Source of the DNA: Flavobacteriales bacterium UBA6057
GTDB lineage: Bacteria; Bacteroidota; Bacteroidia; Flavobacteriales_G; Salibacteraceae
Assembly (NCBI GenBank): GCA_002428995.1
Contig: DIYJ01000009.1
Location: 1-64,000, forward strand
Reading direction: 5' to 3'
Length of the DNA: 64,000 bases
Within the stretch, counting starts at the first letter, position 1. Every line of letters begins with the position of its first letter. Under the pieces are notes generated by a model. It was not told the origin of the DNA. It worked only from the letters and a program-made list of their open reading frames with translations, and did not search any database. Positions 23,893 to 32,591 of the stretch are shown here, one piece after another. Both the position numbers and the translations under genes were made by a program.

Positions 23893-26853
23893 TTAATTAT
23901 TGGTCGAATTTCCTGTGCTACTGCTTTTTGAGATTACCAAGTTTCCAGTAATCAGCTGCTTTTCCTTGTAGCGATCAATGTAGCGCAGGGTGTAGGGATA
24001 GGTACCTATCGGAGCCATTCCCACTCCCTGAATAGATCCATCCCACGCTCTCTTGGGGTTTGTACTCTTAAATACTTCATTGCCCCATCGATCGAAGATG
24101 ACCAACTCAAAGCCCTGCTGACCAATCTCTTCACCTTCAATCTTAAAGAAGTCATTCACGCCATCACCGTTCGGGGTGAAGGACTTAGGAATGTAAATCG
24201 TTTGCAAAACACGGTTGCGAAGGCTTTTCGTGATCGTATCCTGGCATCCATCGTCAGAAGTAGCAATCAGACGCACGGTATACAGACCGCTGTCAATAAA
24301 CTCGTGCTGGAAGTATGATTCCATGCCGAAGTCCTTTCCTTCGATGCTCCATTGGATGGATTCTGCATTGATCGATTCATCGTAGAACTCAACCATAGGA
24401 TCCATGGTGCTTGGGTTTGCTGGAATATTCACAAAACCTGCAGTAGGTGAGGTGAGGATATTCACGAGGCAAGGCATGGTCTTCTCAGAAACACATCCAA
24501 ACTGTGTGGTGGTCTTGAGGTGAACATCATAGCAACCTGGATCGCTGTACTGATGGAAGAGGGAATCTGTTTGTGCGTTGAACACAAAGGTTCCGTCTCC
24601 AAGTGTCCAGTCATATTCATACTTCTCGTTGAAGTTCGCGAGAGCGATGATCACTTCTTCATCCTTACAGGAAATGGACGGTGTGGCGCTGAACACAGGT
24701 TTTACCGGGTTTCCAACACTTACCGTCAATGTATCATACCCCGCAGGCGACAGGCAAAGGTCTGTGATCGTCACCAGATACTGCGTTGTCTTTTTAGGAG
24801 TAGCAAACTGATATGGGTTATCCGTCCACGAATTAATGTTCCATTGGAATTCAAATTCGTCAGGGCCTCTGAAGCCTCCTGCACCGGTGGCAATCAAATA
24901 AATGTTTTCACCTACACAGATTGAATCGTCTTCAGCGCGGATTGTTGCCCTGATCGGTGAGTATCCACCTACTTGAACGAAGGTGCTGTCTACGATGGAC
25001 GGAGTTCCGCATTGATCTGAAATAGTGACAAAGTACCATGTAGAAGTATCAGGGCTTACAGCAACGGTGGAACCAAAGCTTCCTGCACTCCAGGTGTAGG
25101 TGTAAATTGAATCACCACCAAAACCTGTGGCCGTGAGATCAATGGTGTCATAAGGACAGATGGTATCCACCTGTGAAATAGTATCGAAAAGTGCGGGACG
25201 CACTTTCACCAACACTTTAGCCGTATCTCCCGGACAGTTATTCGCATCCGTTGAGCTTACATAGTAAGTGGTGGTAACCTCCGGGAATACAAGGTCATTG
25301 GCGCTCAGCGAAGCCGTATCACCATTGATCGTATCGTCTATCCATACATAGCTGTAAGGGGCGGTACCTCCCGAAGAAGTAGCGATGATCGCTGCAGGAT
25401 TAGTAATACATATTAAAGTGTCGCCCGCTGCGTCTGTCACGATCGGTGCCGGAACATCAATGTCAACACTCACCACACTGTCGCATCCGTTGGCATCTGT
25501 AACAGTCAAATAATTCAATCCTGCACAAAGCATGCTGGCGGTTTGGGTCAGTTCGCCCGTTGACCATACATAGGAGTAGGGACCCACGCCACCACTCGCG
25601 TCTCCATCTGCGCTGGCGTCACATAGGGTTGTTCCCGGGCAACTTACAGGAGTTTCATTGAGGATGGACGCCCCAAGTATGGTAGGTTCATCGACCGTAA
25701 CCTGACCTGTTTGGCGGTTACAACCCTCTCCATCGAAGAATTCAACAAAGTAGGTTCCTGCAGGAACGTTCAGCAAGGAGTCTACACTGTCCAAACTCTG
25801 TATCGCCCGGATGGTGTCTCCATTGATGTCGGTCCAAATCACATTCCAGTACAGCTGGTTTTGTTGTCCGTAATCTGAAGTGTCCTGGAAAACGGCTGTT
25901 CCGGTTGAATCACCATTACATAGCACGTCAATGCTGGACATGATGGGCACATCGCAGGTTCTTGAGATAAGAACACTATCGATGGAAACACCACCATTTC
26001 CAGAATCCAGTACCGCATATACATACTCACACTCCAACGGATAAACACCGTTGGGCTCAATGTCCAGAGTGGCAGCAGTTCCAACAGTGTCATCGTTGTA
26101 GATCCATGCCACGGTAGGAGGAAGGTATCTCCAGCTTTCGTTAACAGCCGTGAACTGGTTGTCGTTTCGACCGGCTGCTACAATACCTACCGTACCGGCA
26201 AGATTGTGCACTCCCTGAGTACCGTCTCCGTTACCCCATGTCAGGCACGTTGGTACGTTCGTAAGGTGATTATCTATAATGTTAGATGTTTCATTCAAAA
26301 CGATCTGGAATGTCCCGAGCGTACTCGTGCATGCAAAGAGAGGAACCCCGTCCCAAGTCACGATCAGCTTTCGGTTGGGAGCAGTACCAACCGTTTGGTA
26401 AGAAATATAAGGTCCCACACCAGCACTAGGCATCCAGTCTCTCCATGGACCCATGATGCAGTTTCGGGGCCTGTTGAATGCTGCACTCGGAATGGTTTGT
26501 ACAACCCACGTGGCCGTCTGACCTCCGGTGAAACCTACCCAACCATTTGAGCAGATATAGAACTGAGTGTAGGTATTGCAGAAATAGTCAAAGGAGAATC
26601 CAATATTGAAAGGTCCTTGAACCTGGTCATCACCGAAACCCAAGAGCGTTCCTCCGATGGGCTCAGGCGCATAAGGAAAAGTCTCTGTGACGTAGGTGCA
26701 TCCCTGAACATCAGAGACCAGCTGTATGGACTGTGGTGGACAAAAAGAAGTATCATTCGTTTGAATGATGTCCTGGGGTGTTAGGGTTTGAGCTTCTGTA
26801 ATCAGAGGTGTGATAAAGAGGCAAAAGCTCAAGAGGACAAGAAACCTATTCAT
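23893..26853 (-). CDS. Large T9SS-secreted surface protein with PKD/SprB-type repeats
   Basis: 986 residues. Signal peptide MNRFLVLLSFCLFITPLITEAQ. Then a jelly-roll-like domain, repeats of the SprB/PKD sort (for example VSCPGTTLCDASADGDASGG and GVGPYSYVWSTGE), PKD modules (YDWTLGDGTFVF), and a type-B gliding-motility C-terminal domain starting near 890 (IYIPKSFTPNGDGVNDFF, ending IGTYPYTLRYIDRY). The protein should be exported by Sec and T9SS to the cell surface, as for adhesins involved in gliding. It is likely transcribed with the sigma-factor pair about 50 bases downstream, although it has its own promoter-like -7 element. Confidence 0.9.
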   Translation of the reverse strand: MNRFLVLLSFCLFITPLITEAQTLTPQDIIQTNDTSFCPPQSIQLVSDVQGCTYVTETFPYAPEPIGGTLLGFGDDQVQGPFNIGFSFDYFCNTYTQFYICSNGWVGFTGGQTATWVVQTIPSAAFNRPRNCIMGPWRDWMPSAGVGPYISYQTVGTAPNRKLIVTWDGVPLFACTSTLGTFQIVLNETSNIIDNHLTNVPTCLTWGNGDGTQGVHNLAGTVGIVAAGRNDNQFTAVNESWRYLPPTVAWIYNDDTVGTAATLDIEPNGVYPLECEYVYAVLDSGNGGVSIDSVLISRTCDVPIMSSIDVLCNGDSTGTAVFQDTSDYGQQNQLYWNVIWTDINGDTIRAIQSLDSVDSLLNVPAGTYFVEFFDGEGCNRQTGQVTVDEPTILGASILNETPVSCPGTTLCDASADGDASGGVGPYSYVWSTGELTQTASMLCAGLNYLTVTDANGCDSVVSVDIDVPAPIVTDAAGDTLICITNPAAIIATSSGGTAPYSYVWIDDTINGDTASLSANDLVFPEVTTTYYVSSTDANNCPGDTAKVLVKVRPALFDTISQVDTICPYDTIDLTATGFGGDSIYTYTWSAGSFGSTVAVSPDTSTWYFVTISDQCGTPSIVDSTFVQVGGYSPIRATIRAEDDSICVGENIYLIATGAGGFRGPDEFEFQWNINSWTDNPYQFATPKKTTQYLVTITDLCLSPAGYDTLTVSVGNPVKPVFSATPSISCKDEEVIIALANFNEKYEYDWTLGDGTFVFNAQTDSLFHQYSDPGCYDVHLKTTTQFGCVSEKTMPCLVNILTSPTAGFVNIPANPSTMDPMVEFYDESINAESIQWSIEGKDFGMESYFQHEFIDSGLYTVRLIATSDDGCQDTITKSLRNRVLQTIYIPKSFTPNGDGVNDFFKIEGEEIGQQGFELVIFDRWGNEVFKSTNPKRAWDGSIQGVGMAPIGTYPYTLRYIDRYKEKQLITGNLVISKSSSTGNSTNN

Positions 26854-26857
26854 AAAG

Positions 26858-26865
26858 CAAAATTA
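26858..26865 (-). promoter_or_regulatory. Probable promoter -7 element for the 986-residue surface protein
   Basis: TAATTTTG on the minus strand matches TAnnTTTG just before the start codon. It is very close to the ATG (about 4 bases), so either the mRNA is almost leaderless or the start lies further inside. No clear -33 element. Confidence 0.35.
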
Positions 26866-26901
26866 AACTTCTACAGCTATGGACGTTCTATGAAAAGTCA
26901 G

Positions 26902-26931
26902 TTGCTTGCGAATTGCGAAAATTTAGTTTTG
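26902..26931 (+). promoter_or_regulatory. mdh promoter (full Bacteroidetes consensus)
   Basis: TTG at 26902-26904, 19 bases, then TAGTTTTG at 26924-26931: an exact match to the Bacteroidetes sigma-A pattern TTG-N19-TAnnTTTG, 36 bases before the mdh start. Confidence 0.7.
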
Positions 26932-26967
26932 CATCGCCAAAGAATCATGAAATCAATAACATAAAAG

Positions 26968-27900
26968 ATGAAAGTTACAGTAGTAGGAGCAGGAGCTGTG
27001 GGTGCAAGTTGTGCCGAATACATTGCAATGAAGAATTTTGCATCAGAAGTTGTTCTGGTGGATATCAAGGAAGGTTTTGCGGAAGGTAAAGCCATGGATT
27101 TGATGCAAACCGCTTCTCTCAACGGGTTCGATACAAAGATTACCGGAGCCACCAATGACTATGCTCCAACAGCGGGAAGTGATGTTGCCGTGATTACCAG
27201 TGGTATTCCACGTAAGCCAGGAATGACTCGTGAAGAGCTGATCGGTATTAATGCAGGGATTGTGAAAGATGTGACTTCCAAGCTTCTTGCGAATTCTCCA
27301 AACGTGATCATCATTGTCGTCAGTAATCCTATGGATACGATGACTTACCTGGTTCACAAGACCAGCGGACTTCCTAAAAACCGAATCATCGGTATGGGAG
27401 GTGCTTTGGACAGCGCGCGATTCAAGTACAGACTTTCAGAAGCACTCGAATGTCCAGCTTCAGATGTTGAAGGTATGGTGATCGGTGGGCACAGTGACAC
27501 TGGAATGGTTCCTTTGATCCACAAGGCTGTTCGAAACAGTGTGCCGGTATCTGAATTCCTTTCTGCCGATCGCATGCAGCAAGTGGTGGAAGACACCAAA
27601 GTAGGTGGTGCTACATTGACAAAACTCCTCGGTACGTCTGCATGGTATGCTCCAGGAGCAGCGGTTTCTTCTTTGGTACATGCCATTGCTTGTGATCAGA
27701 AGAAGATGTTCCCATGTTCAGCGCTGCTGGAAGGCGAGTTTGGGTTGAATGACCTTTGCATCGGTGTTCCATGTGTGCTGGGTAAGGACGGTTTGGAGCG
27801 CATTGTTGAGATCGAACTCAATGATGATGAGAAGGCAAAGCTGGCGGCAAGTGCTGAAGGTGTGAAGAAGACCAACGGCCTGCTCGACTCAGCGTTGTAA
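26968..27900 (+). CDS. mdh: Malate dehydrogenase
   Basis: 310 residues of the LDH-like malate dehydrogenase group. Rossmann nucleotide loop VGAGAVGASCAEYIA with the NAD-selecting Asp (LVDIKEG), the mobile substrate loop GIPRKPGMTREEL, VVSNPMDTMTYLVHK, the catalytic-loop Asp helix region GALDSARFKYRL and the catalytic His in GGHSDTGMVPL. It interconverts malate and oxaloacetate in the TCA cycle with NAD. It is a single-gene unit with its own consensus promoter and a terminator behind it. Confidence 0.97.
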   Translation: MKVTVVGAGAVGASCAEYIAMKNFASEVVLVDIKEGFAEGKAMDLMQTASLNGFDTKITGATNDYAPTAGSDVAVITSGIPRKPGMTREELIGINAGIVKDVTSKLLANSPNVIIIVVSNPMDTMTYLVHKTSGLPKNRIIGMGGALDSARFKYRLSEALECPASDVEGMVIGGHSDTGMVPLIHKAVRNSVPVSEFLSADRMQQVVEDTKVGGATLTKLLGTSAWYAPGAAVSSLVHAIACDQKKMFPCSALLEGEFGLNDLCIGVPCVLGKDGLERIVEIELNDDEKAKLAASAEGVKKTNGLLDSAL

Positions 27901-27961
27901 ATGATCTGAGGGGCGTAAATGCCTCTTTAATGGTTCATTTTACTAACGGTATGAAGCTTCT

Positions 27962-27990
27962 GAAGACGCGGAAACGCGTCTTCTTTGCTT
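27962..27990 (+). terminator. Rho-independent terminator after mdh
   Basis: Perfect 9-bp stem GAAGACGCG/CGCGTCTTC with a GAAA tetraloop, followed by TTTGCTTTT. Confidence 0.85.
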
Positions 27991-28051
27991 TTAAAGCCAT
28001 TCAAATGTAAATGCATTCAAATCCTATTAGGCTTCTAGTAGAAATGAATGA

Positions 28052-28059
28052 TATATTTG
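28052..28059 (+). promoter_or_regulatory. Probable secDF promoter (-7 element)
   Basis: TATATTTG fits TAnnTTTG exactly, 45 bases before the start codon. The -33 position has TTC rather than TTG. Confidence 0.45.
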
Positions 28060-28103
28060 CGCGCCCTTTTTTAGGGGCATTTTTTATTTAATAAACTGGT
28101 CAT

Positions 28104-31100
28104 ATGCAAAACAAGAGTGCAATTTGGATCTTCACTATCCTCCTAGCAATTGCGTGTCTCTACCAACTGTCGTTCTCTTTTGTCACTTCAGCCGTTGAAG
28201 GTGATGCAGAAGAGTATGCTCAAATTAAAATTGACAGTGTTGAGGCTGTAGGTGATAGTGTGCTGGCCCCCACCGATCGTGAATTGGCTATCCAGAGGTA
28301 TCAGCAGGAGTACCTGCAAAAGATGAACAGCGAAGAGGTTTATCCTTTGCTTGGCTTTACCTACAAGTACTGCAAGAAAAATGAGATCAACCTGGGACTC
28401 GACCTCCAGGGTGGTATGAACGTAACCCTTCAAGTTTCCGTAGAGGCTTTGATTCGGGCGCTGAGTGATTTCAGCACCGATGAGAACTTTGAGAAGGCTT
28501 TGAACACTGCTATTGCTAAGCAATCTGAAAGTCAGAGTGACTTTGTAACACTGTTTGAAGAGTCTTGGAACGAAGTGAATCCAGGCGGAAGCCTTGCTGC
28601 TGTTTTCCACTCCAGAGAAAACAAGGATAAGTTTCCGGCAGAGGCTACCAACGAAGAGATCCTCACTACTATCCGTGAAGAGGCAGATGCTGCAGTAAGC
28701 CGAACAGAGCAGGTACTCAGAAGAAGAATTGACAACCTTGGGGTTGTTCAGCCTTCTATTCAGCGTCAGCCAGGTACGGGACGAATTGTGGTAGAACTTC
28801 CAGGTGTGAAGGAAAAAGAGCGTGTGCGTAAAATCCTTCAGGGTACAGCTAAGCTCGAATTCTGGGAAGCATATGACAATGGTGAGATCTATCCAGCGAT
28901 GGAGAAGGCCAATACCATTCTGGCAGAGCGTCTCGGAGCAAGAGAAACCAAGGAAGAAACAGAAGAAGTGGTTGAAGAAACCATGGAAGAAGGCGAGGAC
29001 ATAGCTGCTGCTGACGGTGGCGAGGAAATGGCCGAAGAAACCATGATGGAAGAAGTGGAAGAAGAAACTTCGGAAGAAGGTTCTTTGGATGCTGCACTTT
29101 CTGAGGCCGGATTGGTTTCAAACGACACTTCTGATACAGGTGCCAATGGATTGGATGGAGAGTCTGATTTCGCACAGTCACAAGCTGACTTCGAAAAAGA
29201 AAATCCATTGTTCGCAGTATTGAAGCCTTCCATCTATCAGGATCCTGAAACAGGAGGTTACTTCTCCGGTAAAGGCCCTACAGTTGGATATGCTGCCATC
29301 ACTGATACGGCTGCTGTAAATGAGATTCTAGCCAGAAGAGACGTAAAAGCAGCGTTCCCACGTAACGCTCGATTCGTTTGGGATGCTAAGCCTTACGATG
29401 ACAAAGATCTTTTCTTGCGTCTCTACGCCATCAAAGTGCCGAAAGACAACATCGCACTTCTGGAAGGTGATAAAGTAACAAACGCACGTGTGGTAAGTGA
29501 TCCACTTGGTAACCCTGAAATCTCGCTTGCGATGAATTCAGAGGGTGCGAAGGTTTGGAAGAACATGACCAGAGAAGCTTCTTCTCAAACTCCCAAGAAA
29601 TCGATTGCCATCGTTCTGGATAACGCAGTTTACTCTGCTCCACGTGTAGACGGAGAAATTGCCGGTGGTCAGTCTTCGATCTCCGGAAGCTTCACCGTAG
29701 AGGAAGCCGATGACCTGGCAAACGTGCTGAAGGCTGGTAAGCTTCCAGCTCCAGCTCAGATTATTGAAGAAGCCGTAGTTGGTCCTACATTGGGGCAGGA
29801 AGCGATCAGTGCAGGTTTCATGTCTTTCTTGCTCGCCCTGGTTGTAGTACTGCTTTACATGGCGTTCTACTACTCTTCTGCAGGTATTGTTGCCGACTTG
29901 GCGTTGATTTCCAACCTCTTCTTCATCATGGGAGTGCTTTCCTCTATTGGAGCAACGTTGACACTTCCAGGTATTGCTGGTATCGTACTTACAATTGGTA
30001 TGTCGGTAGACGCCAACGTACTTATCTATGAGCGTATTCGTGAAGAATTAAGAGCCGGAAAGGGTGTGCGCCTTGCCATCGTTGATGGTTACAAGAATGC
30101 CTACAGTTCCATCATTGATGCGAACATTACCACATTGCTGACGGGTATCATTCTCTACATTTTCGGAAGCGGACCGATCAAAGGTTTTGCTACTACATTG
30201 ATCATCGGTATTGCTACTTCACTCTTTGCCGCCATCTTCATCACACGTCTGCTCTTTGAATGGAGACTCGACAAGAATGCCAAGCCAGCGTTCTCAACTC
30301 GATTGACAGAGAACCTGATGACTCAAACCAAGATTGCGTTCATCGCCCGTAGAAAAATGTACTACATCATCTCTGGTACCATCATCGTTCTTGGTATCGC
30401 CAGTTTGACGATTCGAGGTTTGAACTACGGAGTTGATTTCACAGGCGGTCGAAGCTACATCGTGCGCTTCGAGCAAAGTCAACCTGTTGAGGATGTCGCC
30501 AAGGCTCTGGGAGCCTCTTTCGTAAACACTGATGGATTGCCAATGCCTCCGGAAGTGAAGACTTACGGAGCTTCCAACCAGGTGAAGATCACTACAAAAT
30601 TCATGATCGATGACAAGTCTGAAAATGCTGAAGAGGTCGTAGAAGGTGCGCTGACTACTGGCCTTCAGTCTATGGGTTCAGACTTTGAAGTGATGAGTTC
30701 TCAGAAGGTAGGTCCTACCATTGCGGATGACATTAAGCAGGCCTCTGTATGGTCGGTTTTGTTCTCACTCATTGTAATCTTCCTTTACATCCTCGTCCGA
30801 TTCCGCAAATGGCAGTTTGGACTGGGAGCACTCGCTGCGATGTTCCATGATGTGTTGATTGTGTTGTCTCTGTTCTCCCTGCTCTATGGTTTTATGCCAT
30901 TCTCGCTGGAGATCGATCAAGCATTCATTGCTGCCATCCTTACAGTGGTAGGTTATTCCATCAACGATACGGTGGTGGTGTTTGACCGCATTCGTGAATA
31001 CCTGGGTATTCACAAGCGTAAAGAGTTCAAGGGTGTGATCAATGATGCACTGAACTCAACACTGTCGCGAACCTTGAATACTTCGTTGAGTACATTGTTT

Positions 31101-31247
31101 GTACTCCTTATGATCTTCTTCTTTGGTGGAGAAGTTATCCGAGGTTTTGTATTCGCATTGATCATCGGAATCATTGTAGGTACCTACTCCTCACTCTTTG
31201 TGGCATCACCAATCGTGGTCGATCTCGCTAAGAAGGAAGAGAAATAA
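28104..31247 (+). CDS. secDF: SecDF fused protein translocase subunit
   Basis: 1047 residues: SecD (about 1-735) and SecF (about 740-1047) in one polypeptide, the usual state in Bacteroidetes. SecD signature: GLDLQGGMNVTLQV near residue 98, the P1 domain with RRRIDNLGVVQPSIQRQ, and transmembrane helices including GMSVDANVLIYERIREEL. SecF signature: GVDFTGGRSYIVRF, and VGYSINDTVVVFDRIRE. Between about 280 and 360 there is a low-complexity Glu-rich insert (EETEEVVEETMEE...) in the large periplasmic domain. SecDF uses the proton gradient to pull exported proteins outward. The gene stands alone between two terminators. Confidence 0.96.
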   Translation: MQNKSAIWIFTILLAIACLYQLSFSFVTSAVEGDAEEYAQIKIDSVEAVGDSVLAPTDRELAIQRYQQEYLQKMNSEEVYPLLGFTYKYCKKNEINLGLDLQGGMNVTLQVSVEALIRALSDFSTDENFEKALNTAIAKQSESQSDFVTLFEESWNEVNPGGSLAAVFHSRENKDKFPAEATNEEILTTIREEADAAVSRTEQVLRRRIDNLGVVQPSIQRQPGTGRIVVELPGVKEKERVRKILQGTAKLEFWEAYDNGEIYPAMEKANTILAERLGARETKEETEEVVEETMEEGEDIAAADGGEEMAEETMMEEVEEETSEEGSLDAALSEAGLVSNDTSDTGANGLDGESDFAQSQADFEKENPLFAVLKPSIYQDPETGGYFSGKGPTVGYAAITDTAAVNEILARRDVKAAFPRNARFVWDAKPYDDKDLFLRLYAIKVPKDNIALLEGDKVTNARVVSDPLGNPEISLAMNSEGAKVWKNMTREASSQTPKKSIAIVLDNAVYSAPRVDGEIAGGQSSISGSFTVEEADDLANVLKAGKLPAPAQIIEEAVVGPTLGQEAISAGFMSFLLALVVVLLYMAFYYSSAGIVADLALISNLFFIMGVLSSIGATLTLPGIAGIVLTIGMSVDANVLIYERIREELRAGKGVRLAIVDGYKNAYSSIIDANITTLLTGIILYIFGSGPIKGFATTLIIGIATSLFAAIFITRLLFEWRLDKNAKPAFSTRLTENLMTQTKIAFIARRKMYYIISGTIIVLGIASLTIRGLNYGVDFTGGRSYIVRFEQSQPVEDVAKALGASFVNTDGLPMPPEVKTYGASNQVKITTKFMIDDKSENAEEVVEGALTTGLQSMGSDFEVMSSQKVGPTIADDIKQASVWSVLFSLIVIFLYILVRFRKWQFGLGALAAMFHDVLIVLSLFSLLYGFMPFSLEIDQAFIAAILTVVGYSINDTVVVFDRIREYLGIHKRKEFKGVINDALNSTLSRTLNTSLSTLFVLLMIFFFGGEVIRGFVFALIIGIIVGTYSSLFVASPIVVDLAKKEEK

Positions 31248-31265
31248 TACAGGAATAGTAAAGTT

Positions 31266-31297
31266 GAAAAGCCGTGGTTTCGCCACGGCTTTTTTTG
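31266..31297 (+). terminator. Rho-independent terminator after secDF
   Basis: Perfect stem AGCCGTGG/CCACGGCT with a 5-base loop and a seven-T tail. Confidence 0.92.
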
Positions 31298-31324
31298 TGT
31301 CTTACCTTTGGTCAAATTATCGAA

Positions 31325-31540
31325 ATGACGCTTTTGTTATTCGGCTTCGGAGGCGGGGAAATCATCATCATCCTGCTGTTTGTGTTGCTCTTTTTTGGTT
31401 CCAAGAGCATCCCTGATGTTGCGAGGAATCTCGGTCGTGGTATGCGTCAGTTTCGGGATGCTACCAATGACATCCAACGAGACATCACAGATTCTGTAAA
31501 GGATGTGAAGCGAACCATCGAAAACGATGAAGAGAAGTAG
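31325..31540 (+). CDS. tatA: Sec-independent (Tat) translocase protein TatA/E
   Basis: 71 residues from ATG 31325; the longer frame from 31274 starts inside the secDF terminator and is rejected. One N-terminal membrane helix (GGGEIIIILLFVLLFFGSKSIPD, with the FG hinge conserved in TatA), then an amphipathic helix (DVARNLGRGMRQFRDATND) and a charged tail. It forms the pore-forming component of the twin-arginine export system. The next gene starts on the base after its stop, yet encodes an ion exchanger, so the operon seems functionally mixed. tatC is not here. Confidence 0.92.
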   Translation: MTLLLFGFGGGEIIIILLFVLLFFGSKSIPDVARNLGRGMRQFRDATNDIQRDITDSVKDVKRTIENDEEK

Positions 31541-32482
31541 ATGTTAATAGGTTGGCTTCAACTTATTTCCGGCCTCATTGTGCTGGTCGTGGCCGGGGAC
31601 TTTCTCGTTCGTTCCTCGGTGAAGCTGGCCGTGATGATGAAGATCAGCTCATTGGTCATCGGGCTTACGGTAGTAGCGTTTGGCACTTCGTTTCCTGAAC
31701 TGATGGTCAGCGTAAATGCTGCGCTGGATGGTTACCCCGACATTTCTATTGGTAACGTTATAGGTAGCAACATAGCCAATCTCGCCCTTGTCATGGGGCT
31801 CACTGCGTTGATCTCTCCGCTGGCCATCCAGCGAAAAACCCTCATCATAGACTGGCCAATTATGCTGGTCGCCTCCGCGTTGTTTGTGGTGATGGTTTGG
31901 GATCTTCAGATCACTTTCTTGGAAGGATTGCTGCTGACAGCGCTCATCGTTGTATATAATGTATGGGCTATCTGGCAGGGAAGGAGAAGCAACAAGAGAC
32001 GAGAAGATGATGCGGAAGATGAAGAAACGGTCAACCCAACCAATGTCGCCCGCACACTCTTCATTTTTGCATTGTCACTTGTAGGTCTTATCGGAGGTTC
32101 CGAATTGCTGGTGGGTGGCGCGGTTTCGGTGGCGCAAGGCTTTGGAATAGAGGAGCGTATCATCGCGATTACCATCGTGGCCTTTGGTACCAGCGCTCCT
32201 GAGTTGGCTACTTCGCTCGTGGCGCTCTACAAGAAGGAGTCAAGTATCAGCGTAGGTAATTTGATCGGATCCAACATTTTCAACATCCTCGCCATCCTCG
32301 GCATTACTGCTTTGATCAAGCCCATCAGTGTGAATGAGGTCACTAAAACCTTCGATCTTCCCTGGTTCATGGGGATTCCTCTGCTCATTTTTCCATTCCT
32401 CATCTTCCGCTGGAAAGTGGGACGATTGGAAGGAGCTCTGCTACTTGGGTCTTATTTTACCTACATCTGGTTGGTTTTTTGA
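31541..32482 (+). CDS. Calcium/sodium antiporter, CaCA family
   Basis: 313 residues with about ten membrane helices. The two signature alpha-repeats of the CaCA exchangers are clear: the first has GTSFPELMVSVNAAL and GNVIGSNIANLA, the second GTSAPELATSLVALY and GNLIGSNIFNIL. A charged cytoplasmic loop (RRSNKRREDDAEDEE) separates the two halves. It exchanges Ca2+ against Na+ (or K+) across the inner membrane. It starts immediately after tatA, so it is co-transcribed. Confidence 0.93.
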   Translation: MLIGWLQLISGLIVLVVAGDFLVRSSVKLAVMMKISSLVIGLTVVAFGTSFPELMVSVNAALDGYPDISIGNVIGSNIANLALVMGLTALISPLAIQRKTLIIDWPIMLVASALFVVMVWDLQITFLEGLLLTALIVVYNVWAIWQGRRSNKRREDDAEDEETVNPTNVARTLFIFALSLVGLIGGSELLVGGAVSVAQGFGIEERIIAITIVAFGTSAPELATSLVALYKKESSISVGNLIGSNIFNILAILGITALIKPISVNEVTKTFDLPWFMGIPLLIFPFLIFRWKVGRLEGALLLGSYFTYIWLVF

Positions 32483-32541
32483 TTTTTTTCGAGTGATGCC
32501 TCGTTTTTGAGGGGGTGTTCATAAGAATTGACAATATTTTC

Positions 32542-32572
32542 TTGTTCAACCCCTCAATTTGAAAGACTTTTG
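32542..32572 (+). promoter_or_regulatory. Probable glnN promoter
   Basis: TTG at 32542-32544, a 20-base spacer and GACTTTTG at 32565-32572, one base off TAnnTTTG, 20 bases before the ATG at 32592. Confidence 0.45.
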
Positions 32573-32591
32573 CCTTCAAATTCAAGAAAAT

